In this document: positions 8,328 to 15,702 of the stretch, piece after piece | How the letters are laid out: each line of letters begins with the position of its first letter | How positions within the stretch are numbered: the first letter of the stretch is position 1 | Source of the DNA: Miltoncostaea marina | Lineage (GTDB): Bacteria; Actinomycetota; Thermoleophilia; Miltoncostaeales; Miltoncostaeaceae | Assembly: GCF_018141525.1 (NCBI RefSeq) | Contig: NZ_CP064655.1 | Span: 2,202,501 to 2,266,500, forward strand | DNA length: 64,000 nt | Direction: 5' to 3' | The notes under the pieces: model-generated | Database searches by the model: none | What the model saw: the letters and a program-made list of their open reading frames with translations, nothing else | Told to the model about the DNA's origin: nothing | Position numbers and translations under genes: made by a program

Positions 8328-8950
8328 GCCGCCGCGCGGGCCGGGCCGCGGCGGCGGCGGCCGCTGCGTGCCTGCTCGCCGCCGGGTGCGGCGGCGACGG
8401 CGACGCGGCGCCGCCCGGCGACGCCGCGACGGCCCCCGCCACCACGGCCGCCGCGACCGCGCCGGCGGTCCCGCGCCCGGCCGGCTTCCCGGACGGCGGC
8501 GAGCGCTTCCTGCTGGCGCGCCTCGAGCCGCGGCTCGCGCGCCTCTGCGGCCGGGCCCCGGCGGCCTCGCGCTCGGCCGGCGCCGTCGCCGCCCTCGCCT
8601 GCCGCAGCGCGGGCGAGCTGGGCGCCGCCGCCCGCTTCGAGCTCTTCCCCGCCCGTGCCGCGCTGGTCGCGGCCTACGGGCGCCTGCGCGCGGCGAACGG
8701 CGTGCCGGTGGCGAGCGGCCAGTGCGTGCCCGCGGGCGGCGGGGGCCGCGTGCCGGCCGACGGGCCCTGGGGGTTCGGCTCCGGCCGCGACGAGGGGCGC
8801 GTGATGTGCTTCCGCGCCGGCGGCGTCGTGCGCGTCGTGACCACCGTCGAGCGCATCCGCACCCTGGCCTGGACCGCCGCGCCCCGCTTCGGCGACGCGG
8901 TGCGCTTCTGGCGCGGACCGGGCATCCCCTCCCTGCGGCCGCCCGGGTAG
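8324..8950 (+). CDS. Lipoprotein of unknown function
   Basis: The 208-residue product has a basic n-region, a hydrophobic stretch and the lipobox LLAAGC at about residues 18-23. An Ala/Thr/Pro-rich linker comes next, then a globular domain with four Cys (RLCGRAP, ALACRS, GQCVP, VMCFR) that could form two disulfides. No family is recognised. The GTG start overlaps the TusA-like stop (GTGA), so it closes the four-gene overlapping run. Whether it belongs to the sulfur pathway is unknown. Confidence 0.7.
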   Translation: MSRRAGRAAAAAAAACLLAAGCGGDGDAAPPGDAATAPATTAAATAPAVPRPAGFPDGGERFLLARLEPRLARLCGRAPAASRSAGAVAALACRSAGELGAAARFELFPARAALVAAYGRLRAANGVPVASGQCVPAGGGGRVPADGPWGFGSGRDEGRVMCFRAGGVVRVVTTVERIRTLAWTAAPRFGDAVRFWRGPGIPSLRPPG

Positions 8951-9003
8951 CCCCGGGCGCGCGCGGGTATGCCCTCCGGCGAGGCCCACACAGGGGGACA
9001 GCA

Positions 9004-9756
9004 GTGATCGCGATCGTCACCGGATCGGACTCCGGCATCGGGCGGGCCGCGGCCGCGGTGCTCGCGGGCCGCGGCTACGACGTCGGGGTGACCTGGCACG
9101 AGGACGAGGCGGGGGCCCGGGGCACGGCCGACGAGGTGCGGGCGGCCGGGCGGCGGGCCGAGGTGCGCAGGCTCGACCTGAGCCGGGCCGACGGCGCCGC
9201 CGCGGTCATCGACGAGCTCGCCGGTGCGCTCGGCGGCCTGGACGCGTTCGTGGCGAACGCGGGCACGGGGGCGAGCACGCCGTTCCTCGAGACCGACCTC
9301 GGGACGTGGCGCCACGTGCTGGAGGTCGACCTGACCGGCGCCTTCGTCTGCTGCCAGGCCGCCGCCCGCCGCATGGTGGCCGCGGGCACGCCGGGGCGCA
9401 TCGTGGCCGTCACCTCGGTGCACGAGCACATCCCGCTGCCCGGGTCGTCGGCCTACTGCGCGGCGAAGGGCGGGCTGGGCCTGCTGGTGAAGACGATGGC
9501 GCTCGAGCTCGCCGAGCACGGCATCACCGTCAACGCCGTCGCGCCGGGCGAGATCGCCACGCCCATGACCGGCAACGAGGACGTCGACCCGCACGCGATC
9601 GAGCGGCCCGCGATCCCCGCCGGGCGCCCCGGCGACGCGCGCGAGGTCGGCGAGCTGATCGCCCACCTGCTCGCGCCGGCGTCGCGCTACACGACCGGCG
9701 CGTCGTTCGTGATCGACGGCGGGCTCACCCTCATGGCCGCCGTGCAGGACGCGTGA
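9004..9756 (+). CDS. Short-chain dehydrogenase/reductase (SDR)
   Basis: This classical SDR of 250 residues has the cofactor loop TGSDSGIG at about residues 6-13, NAG at the end of beta-4, the catalytic Ser in VTSVHEH, and YCAAK as the YxxxK pair. A C-terminal GEIATPM/DGGL region resembles FabG-like oxidoreductases. GTG 9004 lies eight bases after AGGGGGA. The substrate cannot be inferred. It is transcribed with pyk downstream (35-base gap), but that may be coincidence. Confidence 0.9.
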   Translation: MIAIVTGSDSGIGRAAAAVLAGRGYDVGVTWHEDEAGARGTADEVRAAGRRAEVRRLDLSRADGAAAVIDELAGALGGLDAFVANAGTGASTPFLETDLGTWRHVLEVDLTGAFVCCQAAARRMVAAGTPGRIVAVTSVHEHIPLPGSSAYCAAKGGLGLLVKTMALELAEHGITVNAVAPGEIATPMTGNEDVDPHAIERPAIPAGRPGDAREVGELIAHLLAPASRYTTGASFVIDGGLTLMAAVQDA

Positions 9757-9791
9757 GCGGGCCGGCCACCGGGACGGGCGGCTGAGCGGCC

Positions 9792-11225
9792 GTGCGCAGG
9801 ACGAAGATCCTCGCCACCCTCGGCCCGGCCTGCGACCCGCCGGGGGTGGTCCCGGCGATGGTGCACGCCGGCGTGGACGGGTTCCGCATCAACCTCTCCC
9901 ACGGCGAGCCCGACGAGTGGACGGCGCGCGCCCGGGCGGTGCGGGCCGCCCAGGCGGCGGCCGGCAGGCCGCTCGCCCTGCTGTGCGACCTGCAGGGCCC
10001 GAAGATCCGCCTGGCCGCCGACACGCCCGCCGGCGAGCGCATCGACGAGGGCGAGGTGGTGCGCTTCGTGGCGGGCACGCGCACGCCGCCGGACGCGCTG
10101 GCGGTCGTCTGGGACGACCTCGTGGCGGCGGCGACGCCGGGGGTGTCGGAGCTGGTGATCGGCGACGGCACCCCGCGCTTCTCGGTCGAGGGCATCGCCC
10201 GCGAGGCGGGCGCAGCCGAGCAGCTGGTGGCCCGCTGCACGCGGCCGGGGGCCGTCGGCCCGCGCAAGGGCGCCACGCTGACGCACGCCGCCTCGGGCGC
10301 CCGCGCGATCACCGACAAGGACCGCGCCGACATCGCGGTGCTCCCGGAGCTGGCGCCGGACTTCGTGGCCCTGTCGTTCGTGCGCCACCACGAGGACGTC
10401 CGCGAGCTGCGCGAGCTGCTGCGCGAGGCCGGGCTCCCGGGCGCCCGGATCGTGGCCAAGATCGAGAAGGCCGAGGCGGTCGACGACCTCGCCGCGATCA
10501 TCGACGCCGCCGACGCGGTCATGGTCGCGCGCGGCGACCTCGGCATCGAGCTCGGGCTCGCCGAGGTGCCGCTCGTGCAGAAGCGGATCGTCGCCATGGC
10601 CCGCGAGGAGGGCAAGCTCTGCATCACCGCCACGCAGATGCTCGAGTCGATGACGGCAGCGCCCGAGCCGACCCGCGCCGAGGTGGCCGACGTCGCCAAC
10701 GCCGTGCTCGACGGCACGTCGGCGGTGATGCTCTCGGGCGAGACCGCCCAGGGCGCCTTCCCGGTCGAGACCGTCCGCCAGATGGCCCAGATCTGCCTTT
10801 CGGCGGAGCGGGCGGCGCGCGCCGGGCGGGTGGGGGCGGCGAACCTGACCGAGACCGAGTCGGTGATGAAGGCCGCCGCGAGCCTCGCCGACGAGCTCGG
10901 CGCCGCGGCGCTCTGCGTGCCCACCGAGACGGGCGGCGCCGCGCGCGCCGTGGCGCGCCAGCGGCCGCTGGCGCCGATCGTGGCCCTGTGCCACCGCGCC
11001 GAGGTGGCCTGCCAGATGGCCCTCGAGTGGGGCGTGCTGCCGGTGCACTTCCCGGCGAAGCCCGACATCGACCCGATGCTGCGCGAGGCCATCGCCACCT
11101 GCGCCCGCCTGCTCGACCTGCGCCCGGGCGACCCCCTGGTGGTGACCTACGGCCCGGTCTCGGCCCGCCCGGGCGCCACCAGCCTCATCGCCCTCCGCCA
11201 CGTGGAGGGCGACGGCGGGGACTGA
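9792..11225 (+). CDS. pyk: Pyruvate kinase
   Basis: It converts phosphoenolpyruvate and ADP to pyruvate and ATP. The 477-residue sequence has the N-terminal RRTKILATLGPACD, the K+/substrate motif RINLSHG, LLCDLQGPKIR, the catalytic-lysine helix IVAKIEKAEAVDD, the MVARGDLGIE metal loop and TATQMLESM. The C-terminal allosteric domain begins near residue 345. The start is GTG. The gene lies away from the gap-pgk-tpiA-gpmI operon at 18-22.6 kb. A perfect GC palindrome, GCGCCGCGCGGCGC, directly follows the stop and may end transcription. Confidence 0.97.
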   Translation: MRRTKILATLGPACDPPGVVPAMVHAGVDGFRINLSHGEPDEWTARARAVRAAQAAAGRPLALLCDLQGPKIRLAADTPAGERIDEGEVVRFVAGTRTPPDALAVVWDDLVAAATPGVSELVIGDGTPRFSVEGIAREAGAAEQLVARCTRPGAVGPRKGATLTHAASGARAITDKDRADIAVLPELAPDFVALSFVRHHEDVRELRELLREAGLPGARIVAKIEKAEAVDDLAAIIDAADAVMVARGDLGIELGLAEVPLVQKRIVAMAREEGKLCITATQMLESMTAAPEPTRAEVADVANAVLDGTSAVMLSGETAQGAFPVETVRQMAQICLSAERAARAGRVGAANLTETESVMKAAASLADELGAAALCVPTETGGAARAVARQRPLAPIVALCHRAEVACQMALEWGVLPVHFPAKPDIDPMLREAIATCARLLDLRPGDPLVVTYGPVSARPGATSLIALRHVEGDGGD

Positions 11226-11483
11226 GCGCCGCGCGGCGCTCCTCCGTTCGACGAGCCCGCGCCGGGCACGCCATCCCGGGGGCGCCCTTCATCCGCGGAT
11301 CGAGTGGATCGAGCCGGACGGAGCCCCCGGCGTCGGCGACCTGTCGCCCGGCTCCGGCGTCCACCGCGGCAGCGATGACGGGCTGACGCGCATGTTCGGG
11401 CGGCGACCGTCGATGGGAGACGACTTCGGGGTGCACGCGGAGACGTACCCCGGCCGGGCGCCGTTCGCCCCCCCGCGGCCCCC

Positions 11484-13061
11484 TCAGGCGTCGCGGATCT
11501 GGCCCGGGTAGAAGCCGTGCCGCGCGAGCGGCTCGACGATCTCCCGCTCCTCGTAGGAGAGGTGCGACAGCAGCGCGTCGGTCAGCAGGTCGATCGCCGA
11601 CTGGATGCGGCTGAAGTCGCCCGGGTCGCCCATGTGGTGCACGAGCGCCGCGTCCACGGCCTGGATGGCGTCGTGGATGACGTGGTGCTCGTCGGCCAAC
11701 CGGTCGATGACGGGCGCGAGGCCCGGCTCGCTGCGCACCAGGTGGGGGAAGATCGCGTCGTCCTCCAGGCCGTGGTGCTGCGCGACGACGCCGCAGTAGC
11801 GCGCGCAGAAGGCCCCGAGCGTCCAGTCGTTCTGGCGCAGCGCCATCTCGTTGAGGGCCGAGCGCGCCTCGCCGGCGCCCACGGCGCCCTCGCGCACCTG
11901 GCGCAGGATGTCGCGCAGCTCGTCGAGCTCGCGCCTGAGGGTGTCGTGGACGTCGATCAGGTGCTGCCCCACCAGCCGCCCCCGGCGGGTGTACCGGACG
12001 TCCGGCGGCGACGGCTCGCGGCGGGGCCGCGTCGACTCGTCCCACGGCGCGACCGAGCCCACCCGGGTGCCGTCGTCGGGCGTCGGCGTGACGCCGAGCC
12101 GCTCGTACTCGCCGCCCGGGCCCGGGGACGGCGCGCCCCGGCCGGTTGCCGATCGCGTGGGCGCCGGGGCGCCGTCGCCCTCGCGCGCGTCCCCCGCGCC
12201 GCCGCCGGCGCGCCCCTCCGCCACGAGCTCCCGCACCGCCGGCGCCACCTCGCCGGCCAGTCGCCGCACCGCGCCCTCGTCGTCGGCCATGAGGATGAAG
12301 GTGCCGACGCCGTCCTCGAGCGCCATGCGGGCCAGGTCCTCCGGCGTCGCGTCCGGGCCCACGTTCAGCAGGCGCCGGATCGCCGCCGGGTCGCGGCCTG
12401 CCGCGACCGCCGCCCGGTCGATGCGGGCGTTGCCGGCCGCCAGGTCGCCGGGCTGCATGTACGGCAGGCTCGGCAGCCAGCCGTCGGCCGCGCGGCCGAC
12501 GAGCTCCAGCATGCGCGGCTTGTACGCACCCAGCCAGATGCCCACGTCGTGCACGGGCGCCGGCCCGCGGGCGGCACCGTCCAGCCGGTAGTGCGCGCCC
12601 TCCACGCGCGCGCCCCGCCGCTCGCCCGTGTCCCAGAGGGCGCGGATCACCCGGATCGCCTCCTCGAGCGCATCGACCGACTCGCCGGGGCGCCGGCGCG
12701 GCCCGCCCATCGCCGCGATCGCGTCCCAGAACGCGCCCGCGCCCAGGCCGAGCTCCGCCCGGCCGCCCGACAGGATGTCGAGGCTCGCCACCGCGCGCGC
12801 CACCACCGCCGGCGGGCGCAGCGGCAGGTTGAGCACGTTCGCGCTCAGGCGCACCCGCTCGGTGCGCGCGGCGGCGAACGACAGCAGCGTCCAGGTGTCG
12901 AGGAAGCGCGACTGGTACGGATGGTCCTGGAAGGTGACCAGGTCGAGGCCCACCGCGTCGGCGAGCTCCGCCAGCGCGACCACCCGCGCGGCGTCCGCCG
13001 CCGACGGCGTCACGAAGACGCCGAACTCGATCCCGTGCCCGTAGTCGCCCATGGCCGTCAC
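11484..13061 (-). CDS. LLM-class F420-type oxidoreductase fused to hemerythrin
   Basis: Residues 1-270 form a luciferase-like TIM-barrel monooxygenase (LLM class): EFGVFVTPSA, the FQDHPYQSRFLDTW active-site region, LDILSGGRAELGLGAG and NVGPDATPE. This type commonly uses F420. After a Pro/Gly/Arg-rich linker (about 280-350), residues 350-525 form a four-helix hemerythrin/HHE domain with the metal-ligand pattern HLIDVHDTL, HHGLEDDAIFPHL, DEHHVIHD and SHLSYEERE. Both parts read through one frame from ATG 13061. The di-iron module may sense or deliver O2 to the flavin enzyme (inference). Confidence 0.85.
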   Translation of the reverse strand: MTAMGDYGHGIEFGVFVTPSAADAARVVALAELADAVGLDLVTFQDHPYQSRFLDTWTLLSFAAARTERVRLSANVLNLPLRPPAVVARAVASLDILSGGRAELGLGAGAFWDAIAAMGGPRRRPGESVDALEEAIRVIRALWDTGERRGARVEGAHYRLDGAARGPAPVHDVGIWLGAYKPRMLELVGRAADGWLPSLPYMQPGDLAAGNARIDRAAVAAGRDPAAIRRLLNVGPDATPEDLARMALEDGVGTFILMADDEGAVRRLAGEVAPAVRELVAEGRAGGGAGDAREGDGAPAPTRSATGRGAPSPGPGGEYERLGVTPTPDDGTRVGSVAPWDESTRPRREPSPPDVRYTRRGRLVGQHLIDVHDTLRRELDELRDILRQVREGAVGAGEARSALNEMALRQNDWTLGAFCARYCGVVAQHHGLEDDAIFPHLVRSEPGLAPVIDRLADEHHVIHDAIQAVDAALVHHMGDPGDFSRIQSAIDLLTDALLSHLSYEEREIVEPLARHGFYPGQIRDA

Positions 13062-13088
13062 CCTAGCAGGTCATTGCGGGATCAAGCA

Positions 13089-13562
13089 TCATCCGGTCCG
13101 CTCGTCCACGAGGAGCGCCGCGGCGACGGCCGGACGGGTCGGCGCGCGCTCCACCCTCGTGATGCTGGGCCGGCTCGCCCGGGTGGTGCGGTACGCGGTC
13201 CGGGAGCAGGGCTCCGGCCCGCTGCCGCCGGCCGCGGGCACGCTCCTGGCCGCCGACCGCCTGGGCGAGGACCGGGGCGTCGTGGACGGCCTCACATCGC
13301 GGTCGGCACGCTCACCACGACGGGCGTCGCCGACCCCGACCCCGACGCTCGCGGGCGGCCGGCCGAGGATCGTCACCATCGCCGGCCGGCCGCTCGGCAT
13401 CGGGGTGGTCGTCGAGCTCGTGCGCCGGCCCGCCGTCTCGGCGAATCGCCCCGCGGAGGCGCCCGCCGCGCCGGCCAGCAGCGCGGTGAGCGCCGCCGCC
13501 GCCACGCCGCGGAGCCGGCGCGTGATCCGCGCGCCGCGCGCACCCGTCGTCGTTCTCGTCAT
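13089..13562 (-). CDS. Putative exported protein, probably truncated or chimeric
   Basis: ATG 13562 follows GGGGAGAGG and opens a textbook Sec signal peptide: MTRTTTGARG, RRLRG, a hydrophobic Ala/Leu core and a GASA cleavage site near residue 38. After the signal, the frame runs antisense through a recognisable ion-channel remnant, and the remaining 120 residues look like a chance translation. The upstream frame ends in an ATGA overlap with this start. The best reading is a gene whose 3' part has been lost or replaced. Function is unknown. Confidence 0.35.
   Translation of the reverse strand: MTRTTTGARGARITRRLRGVAAAALTALLAGAAGASAGRFAETAGRRTSSTTTPMPSGRPAMVTILGRPPASVGVGVGDARRGERADRDVRPSTTPRSSPRRSAARSVPAAGGSGPEPCSRTAYRTTRASRPSITRVERAPTRPAVAAALLVDERTG
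13159..13455 (+). pseudogene. Remnant of a small two-TM ion (K+) channel gene
   Basis: Read across two frames, the plus strand gives channel-like pieces in the right order: VVRYAVREQGSG, then DRLGEDRGVVDGL, a one-base shift near 13292 to AVGTLTTTGVADPD (pore-loop/filter position), and a return shift near 13350 to RIVTIAGRPLGIGVVVELVRR (second helix). The arrangement matches actinobacterial Ion_trans_2 channels, in which a W/GVVDALYF pore helix precedes TLTT. At least two compensating shifts, degraded helix residues and an antisense ORF over it support decay. Confidence 0.55.
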
Positions 13563-14056
13563 CGCCGCCTCTCCCCGGTCGCGACGTCCTCTGAGGTGGA
13601 TCCGTTCCACCGCACGGGCGCCGCGGCGCGGAACTGGACGAAGGGCGGGTGCGCTCGCGCCCGCGTGCGCATCGGCGGCGCGTTCGCAAGCGAGAGGCGC
13701 CACGGCCGCGGGCGCCGCCCGGAGACGGGCTGCCCGTGGTCCTGCGCGTCGGCCCCGGGCTGCTCGGCGGCGCCGTCGCGATCGAGCAGGGCCCAGCGCT
13801 CGTCCCGCGCGGGGCCCTCGAGCCACTCGCGCTCGCTCGGCTCCAGCACCTCAAGCGCCTCAGCCCCCCGTGTGTCGCCCACGCCGCTCGCGAACCAGCC
13901 TGGCCGTCCCCGCTCACCGCGCTGACGGACCAGGGCGTCGGGGTCGCCGGCCTCCCCATGCTCCAGCCGCCGGCCCCGCTCCGCGACGGCCGCCTCCCGG
14001 GCGGCGATCGGCTCGACGTCCCTCGGGCCGGGGCGATGAGGGCGCCTCGACGGCAT
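13559..14056 (-). CDS. Hypothetical protein
   Basis: This 165-residue reading frame has high G/C third positions and a charged N-terminal helix (PIAAREAAVAERGRRLEHGE). The rest is Arg/Gly/Pro-rich and no family is recognised. Its TGA overlaps the ATG of the exported ORF by ATGA, the coupling style seen elsewhere in the window, and this is the main argument that it is real. ATG 14056 was chosen; TTG at 14137 would add 27 residues. It lies in a decayed accessory patch. Confidence 0.35.
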   Translation of the reverse strand: MPSRRPHRPGPRDVEPIAAREAAVAERGRRLEHGEAGDPDALVRQRGERGRPGWFASGVGDTRGAEALEVLEPSEREWLEGPARDERWALLDRDGAAEQPGADAQDHGQPVSGRRPRPWRLSLANAPPMRTRARAHPPFVQFRAAAPVRWNGSTSEDVATGERRR

Positions 14057-14120
14057 CGGACCAGCCGAGTCCGGCCGCGCCGCGTCCTCGTCGGCGAGGG
14101 GGCGTGCCCTCCCGTGCCGG

Positions 14121-14718
14121 AAGGGGCTGCGCAACAACGTCGGCGAGGTGCTCCGTCAGGCCGAGGCAGGCGAGGAGTTCACCGTCACCGCCTCCGGCCC
14201 TCCGGTGGCGCGCCTGGGACCCGCCCACCCGCGCCAGTGGGTGGCAGGCCCGGCCCTCGCCCGCATATGGGACACGCCGGCGCCCGAGCGCCTGGCCGAG
14301 GATCTGGCCGCATTCCCGGGGGCTCTGAGCGATCCCTTCCGAGCGATGCGGGCGCTCCTCGACACCTCGGTGTCATCGGTCGCGGGCCCGCGCGAGATCG
14401 AGGGCGCCATCAGCGCGGCGTCGCTCGCTGAGCTGTGCTTCGGCGTGCTCGTCGCCTCTGGCGAGGGCGAGCGTGCGCGACGGGTCCGTCGCCTCGGCGT
14501 GATCGAGGCGACCTTCGACCCCCCGCCGCTCGACGCCGAGGTCTGCCCCGAATGGGGGCGCCCGTCGGCAGCCGTCGCGAGCCGCGGCGGCAGGCCTCGC
14601 CGTCGGCCCATCGATCTGGCGATCGCCGCCACGGCCGACGTCCACCGGGGCCCCCGTCACCCTCGACCGCAGTGACGTTCGCATCATCGAGGACCTCGTC
14701 GAGCTGCTCGACGTCTGA
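14121..14718 (+). pseudogene. vapBC: Degenerate vapBC toxin-antitoxin module
   Basis: The frame encodes a Phd/VapB-type antitoxin body (LRNNVGEVLRQAEAGEEFTVT, then PVARLGPA) that lacks a normal start. It runs without a stop directly into a VapC PIN toxin: MRALLDTSV at 14346, AAISLAEL-type motif AASLAELCFGVL, and PIDLAIAATADVH. One extra base near 14648 ends the frame early. The next frame continues with the expected toxin C-terminus, APVTLDRSDVRIIEDLVELLDV, to TGA 14716. In intact loci the antitoxin and toxin are separate. Here the antitoxin start is lost, the two are fused in frame and the toxin is frameshifted. Confidence 0.7.
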
Positions 14719-14730
14719 CGCGCTCGTCGG

Positions 14731-14784
14731 CATGTCCACGCCAATCGCGTAGACGCATGTTCCTACTCGATTGGCGTGGACATG
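14731..14784. repeat. Imperfect palindromic repeat, copy 1
   Basis: Perfect 17-bp arms (14731-14747 and 14768-14784, core TGTCCACGCCAATCG) flank a 20-base centre containing GCATGTTC. The left half matches copy 2 at 15655 as a direct repeat; the right half matches it inverted. The ancestral unit looks like one long palindrome whose centre is a GAAC-N4-GTTC box. In this copy the left GAAC half-site is damaged. It lies between the broken vapBC and the RelE-like pair. Confidence 0.75.
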
Positions 14785-14828
14785 GACCGAAGAGCAGCGT
14801 CTCGACCTGCTGAGCGACGTCCCGCCGC

Positions 14829-15191
14829 TCAGCTCCCCTTCAGATGCCTTCGAAGCAACCGGGCGCGACGCCCAGACGCGATCCGGTATGCGCGTAGGTC
14901 ATCCCGTCGGCCGACGGCCCGCACGATGAGGACGACGACCCGCCCGTCGTGAGGGCGGTTCTCATAGACGAGGCGGAAGCGGGGCTTACGGTGCCACCCT
15001 TCCTCGTCAAAGCGGATCTTGCGCGCACCCTCGAGGCTCTCCGTGCCGCCGCGGGCATACATCTCCTGACCGAGGTGTGCGCCCCCCCGCAGCGCGACCA
15101 GGATCTTCGCCGCCGCGCGCCTGACCTCCTGATCGGCGATGGCGTTGATGTCGTCGATGACCTCCTGCGGGACGAGGACGCGGTGCGCCAC
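14829..15191 (-). CDS. RelE/ParE-superfamily toxin-like protein
   Basis: The 120-residue basic protein has the RelE-fold pattern: an N-terminal helix pair (VIDDINAIADQEVRRAAAKIL), a central LEGARKIRF strand, and the C-terminal strands RFRLVYENRPHDGRVVVLIVRAVGRRDDL followed by a Tyr-containing basic tail. RelE toxins cleave mRNA at the ribosome; ParE relatives inhibit gyrase. The subtype is not clear. GTG 15191 lies five bases after the stop of the upstream antitoxin-like gene, so the two form an operon, with antitoxin first. Confidence 0.65.
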   Translation of the reverse strand: MAHRVLVPQEVIDDINAIADQEVRRAAAKILVALRGGAHLGQEMYARGGTESLEGARKIRFDEEGWHRKPRFRLVYENRPHDGRVVVLIVRAVGRRDDLRAYRIASGRRARLLRRHLKGS

Positions 15192-15196
15192 GCGGG

Positions 15197-15568
15197 CTAT
15201 TGCCCCGAATCGAGGAGATCGCCGAAGCCGAGCTTCGTGACGGCCTCCTCCACATCGAGCAGGTCGTCGCCCATCCTCCGCTTCCGTTCGACCAGGAAGG
15301 CGAACATCTCGAGATTCTCGACCTCATCCTCGAGTTCCGCGATGCGGCGGCTCATCGCCTCCTCGCGCTCGATCGCGGCCTGGGCATCGACGGAGGGAAC
15401 GATCCACGCCGTGCCTCGGTTGTAGCGACCCACCTCGATGGCCCTCTCTGCGAGCGACCGAGACGGCTTCGTCGTCGCCTCGAACTCGCGGACGATCGCC
15501 CCCAGCTCGGCGCGCGCGGCGGCCGACGGCAAAGCGCGAGCGGCGCGCGTCCTCAAGCCCCGTGCCAT
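15197..15568 (-). CDS. Antitoxin-like protein with coiled coil
   Basis: The 123-residue protein has a basic N-terminus, then a central region (SLAERAIEVGRYNRGTAWIVPS), and a C-terminal charged coiled coil (EEAMSRRIAELEDEVENLEMFAFLVER) ending in an acidic DDLLDVEEAV segment of the type that wraps a toxin. It was called from its position five bases upstream of a RelE-like gene; no DNA-binding motif is certain. ATG 15568 is preceded by GGAGG. A 7-bp inverted repeat at 15583-15602 lies where autoregulation would act. Confidence 0.55.
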   Translation of the reverse strand: MARGLRTRAARALPSAAARAELGAIVREFEATTKPSRSLAERAIEVGRYNRGTAWIVPSVDAQAAIEREEAMSRRIAELEDEVENLEMFAFLVERKRRMGDDLLDVEEAVTKLGFGDLLDSGQ

Positions 15569-15582
15569 CTCAATCCTCCATG

Positions 15583-15602
15583 TTGGACAACTTCCTGTCC
15601 AA
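15583..15602 (-). promoter_or_regulatory. Putative toxin-antitoxin operator
   Basis: TTGGACA and TGTCCAA form a perfect 7-bp inverted repeat with a 6-base spacer, 15 bases upstream of the antitoxin ATG. A TATCTT (-10-like) hexamer on the minus strand adjoins it, so a protein bound here would cover the transcription start. A second hairpin, GCTCCG-TT-CGGAGC, lies just upstream at 15609-15622. Confidence 0.45.
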
Positions 15603-15654
15603 GATACCGCTCCGTTCGGAGCAGCACGTGGGACTTCGTTCACCCGGCACGGTG

Positions 15655-15686
15655 TGTCCACGCCAGTCGAGTAGGAACGCATGTTC
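15655..15686. repeat. Palindromic repeat, copy 2 (half element)
   Basis: This copy starts TGTCCACGCCAGTCG and continues into GAACGCATGTTC. It matches the left half of copy 1 (14733-14763) as a direct repeat, with small differences, and the right half inverted. The distal arm is missing: sequence diverges after GTTC into the promoter of the radical SAM gene. The two copies bracket the 0.9-kb toxin-antitoxin segment. Confidence 0.65.
15675..15686 (+). promoter_or_regulatory. LexA (SOS) box-like site
   Basis: GAACGCATGTTC matches the Gram-positive/actinobacterial LexA consensus GAAC-N4-GTTC exactly. It sits immediately upstream of TATAGG (-10-like, 15688-15693) and the ATG at 15703 of a photolyase-like radical SAM gene. 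Nine bases separate the hexamer from the ATG, so the transcript would be leaderless. Repression by LexA and induction by DNA damage are inferred. Confidence 0.6.
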
Positions 15687-15702
15687 GTATAGGCTGTCGC
15701 GC

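Noticed and set aside
11226..11483. A frame through the pyk-LLM gap reading IEWIEPDGAPGVGDLSPG and on to the LLM stop
   Set aside because: It looks protein-like but has no start codon near its 5' end, no RBS and no family; only a 39-residue ATG form is possible, and it runs antisense into the LLM-hemerythrin gene.
13649..14110. Plus-strand frame reading VVLRVGPGLLGGAVAIEQG
   Set aside because: No start context or family. The opposite strand has an ATGA-coupled frame that is somewhat better supported.
14949..15425. Plus-strand frames over the toxin-antitoxin pair
   Set aside because: They are antisense shadows; the minus strand has RelE-like and coiled-coil features, a GGAGG site and an operator.
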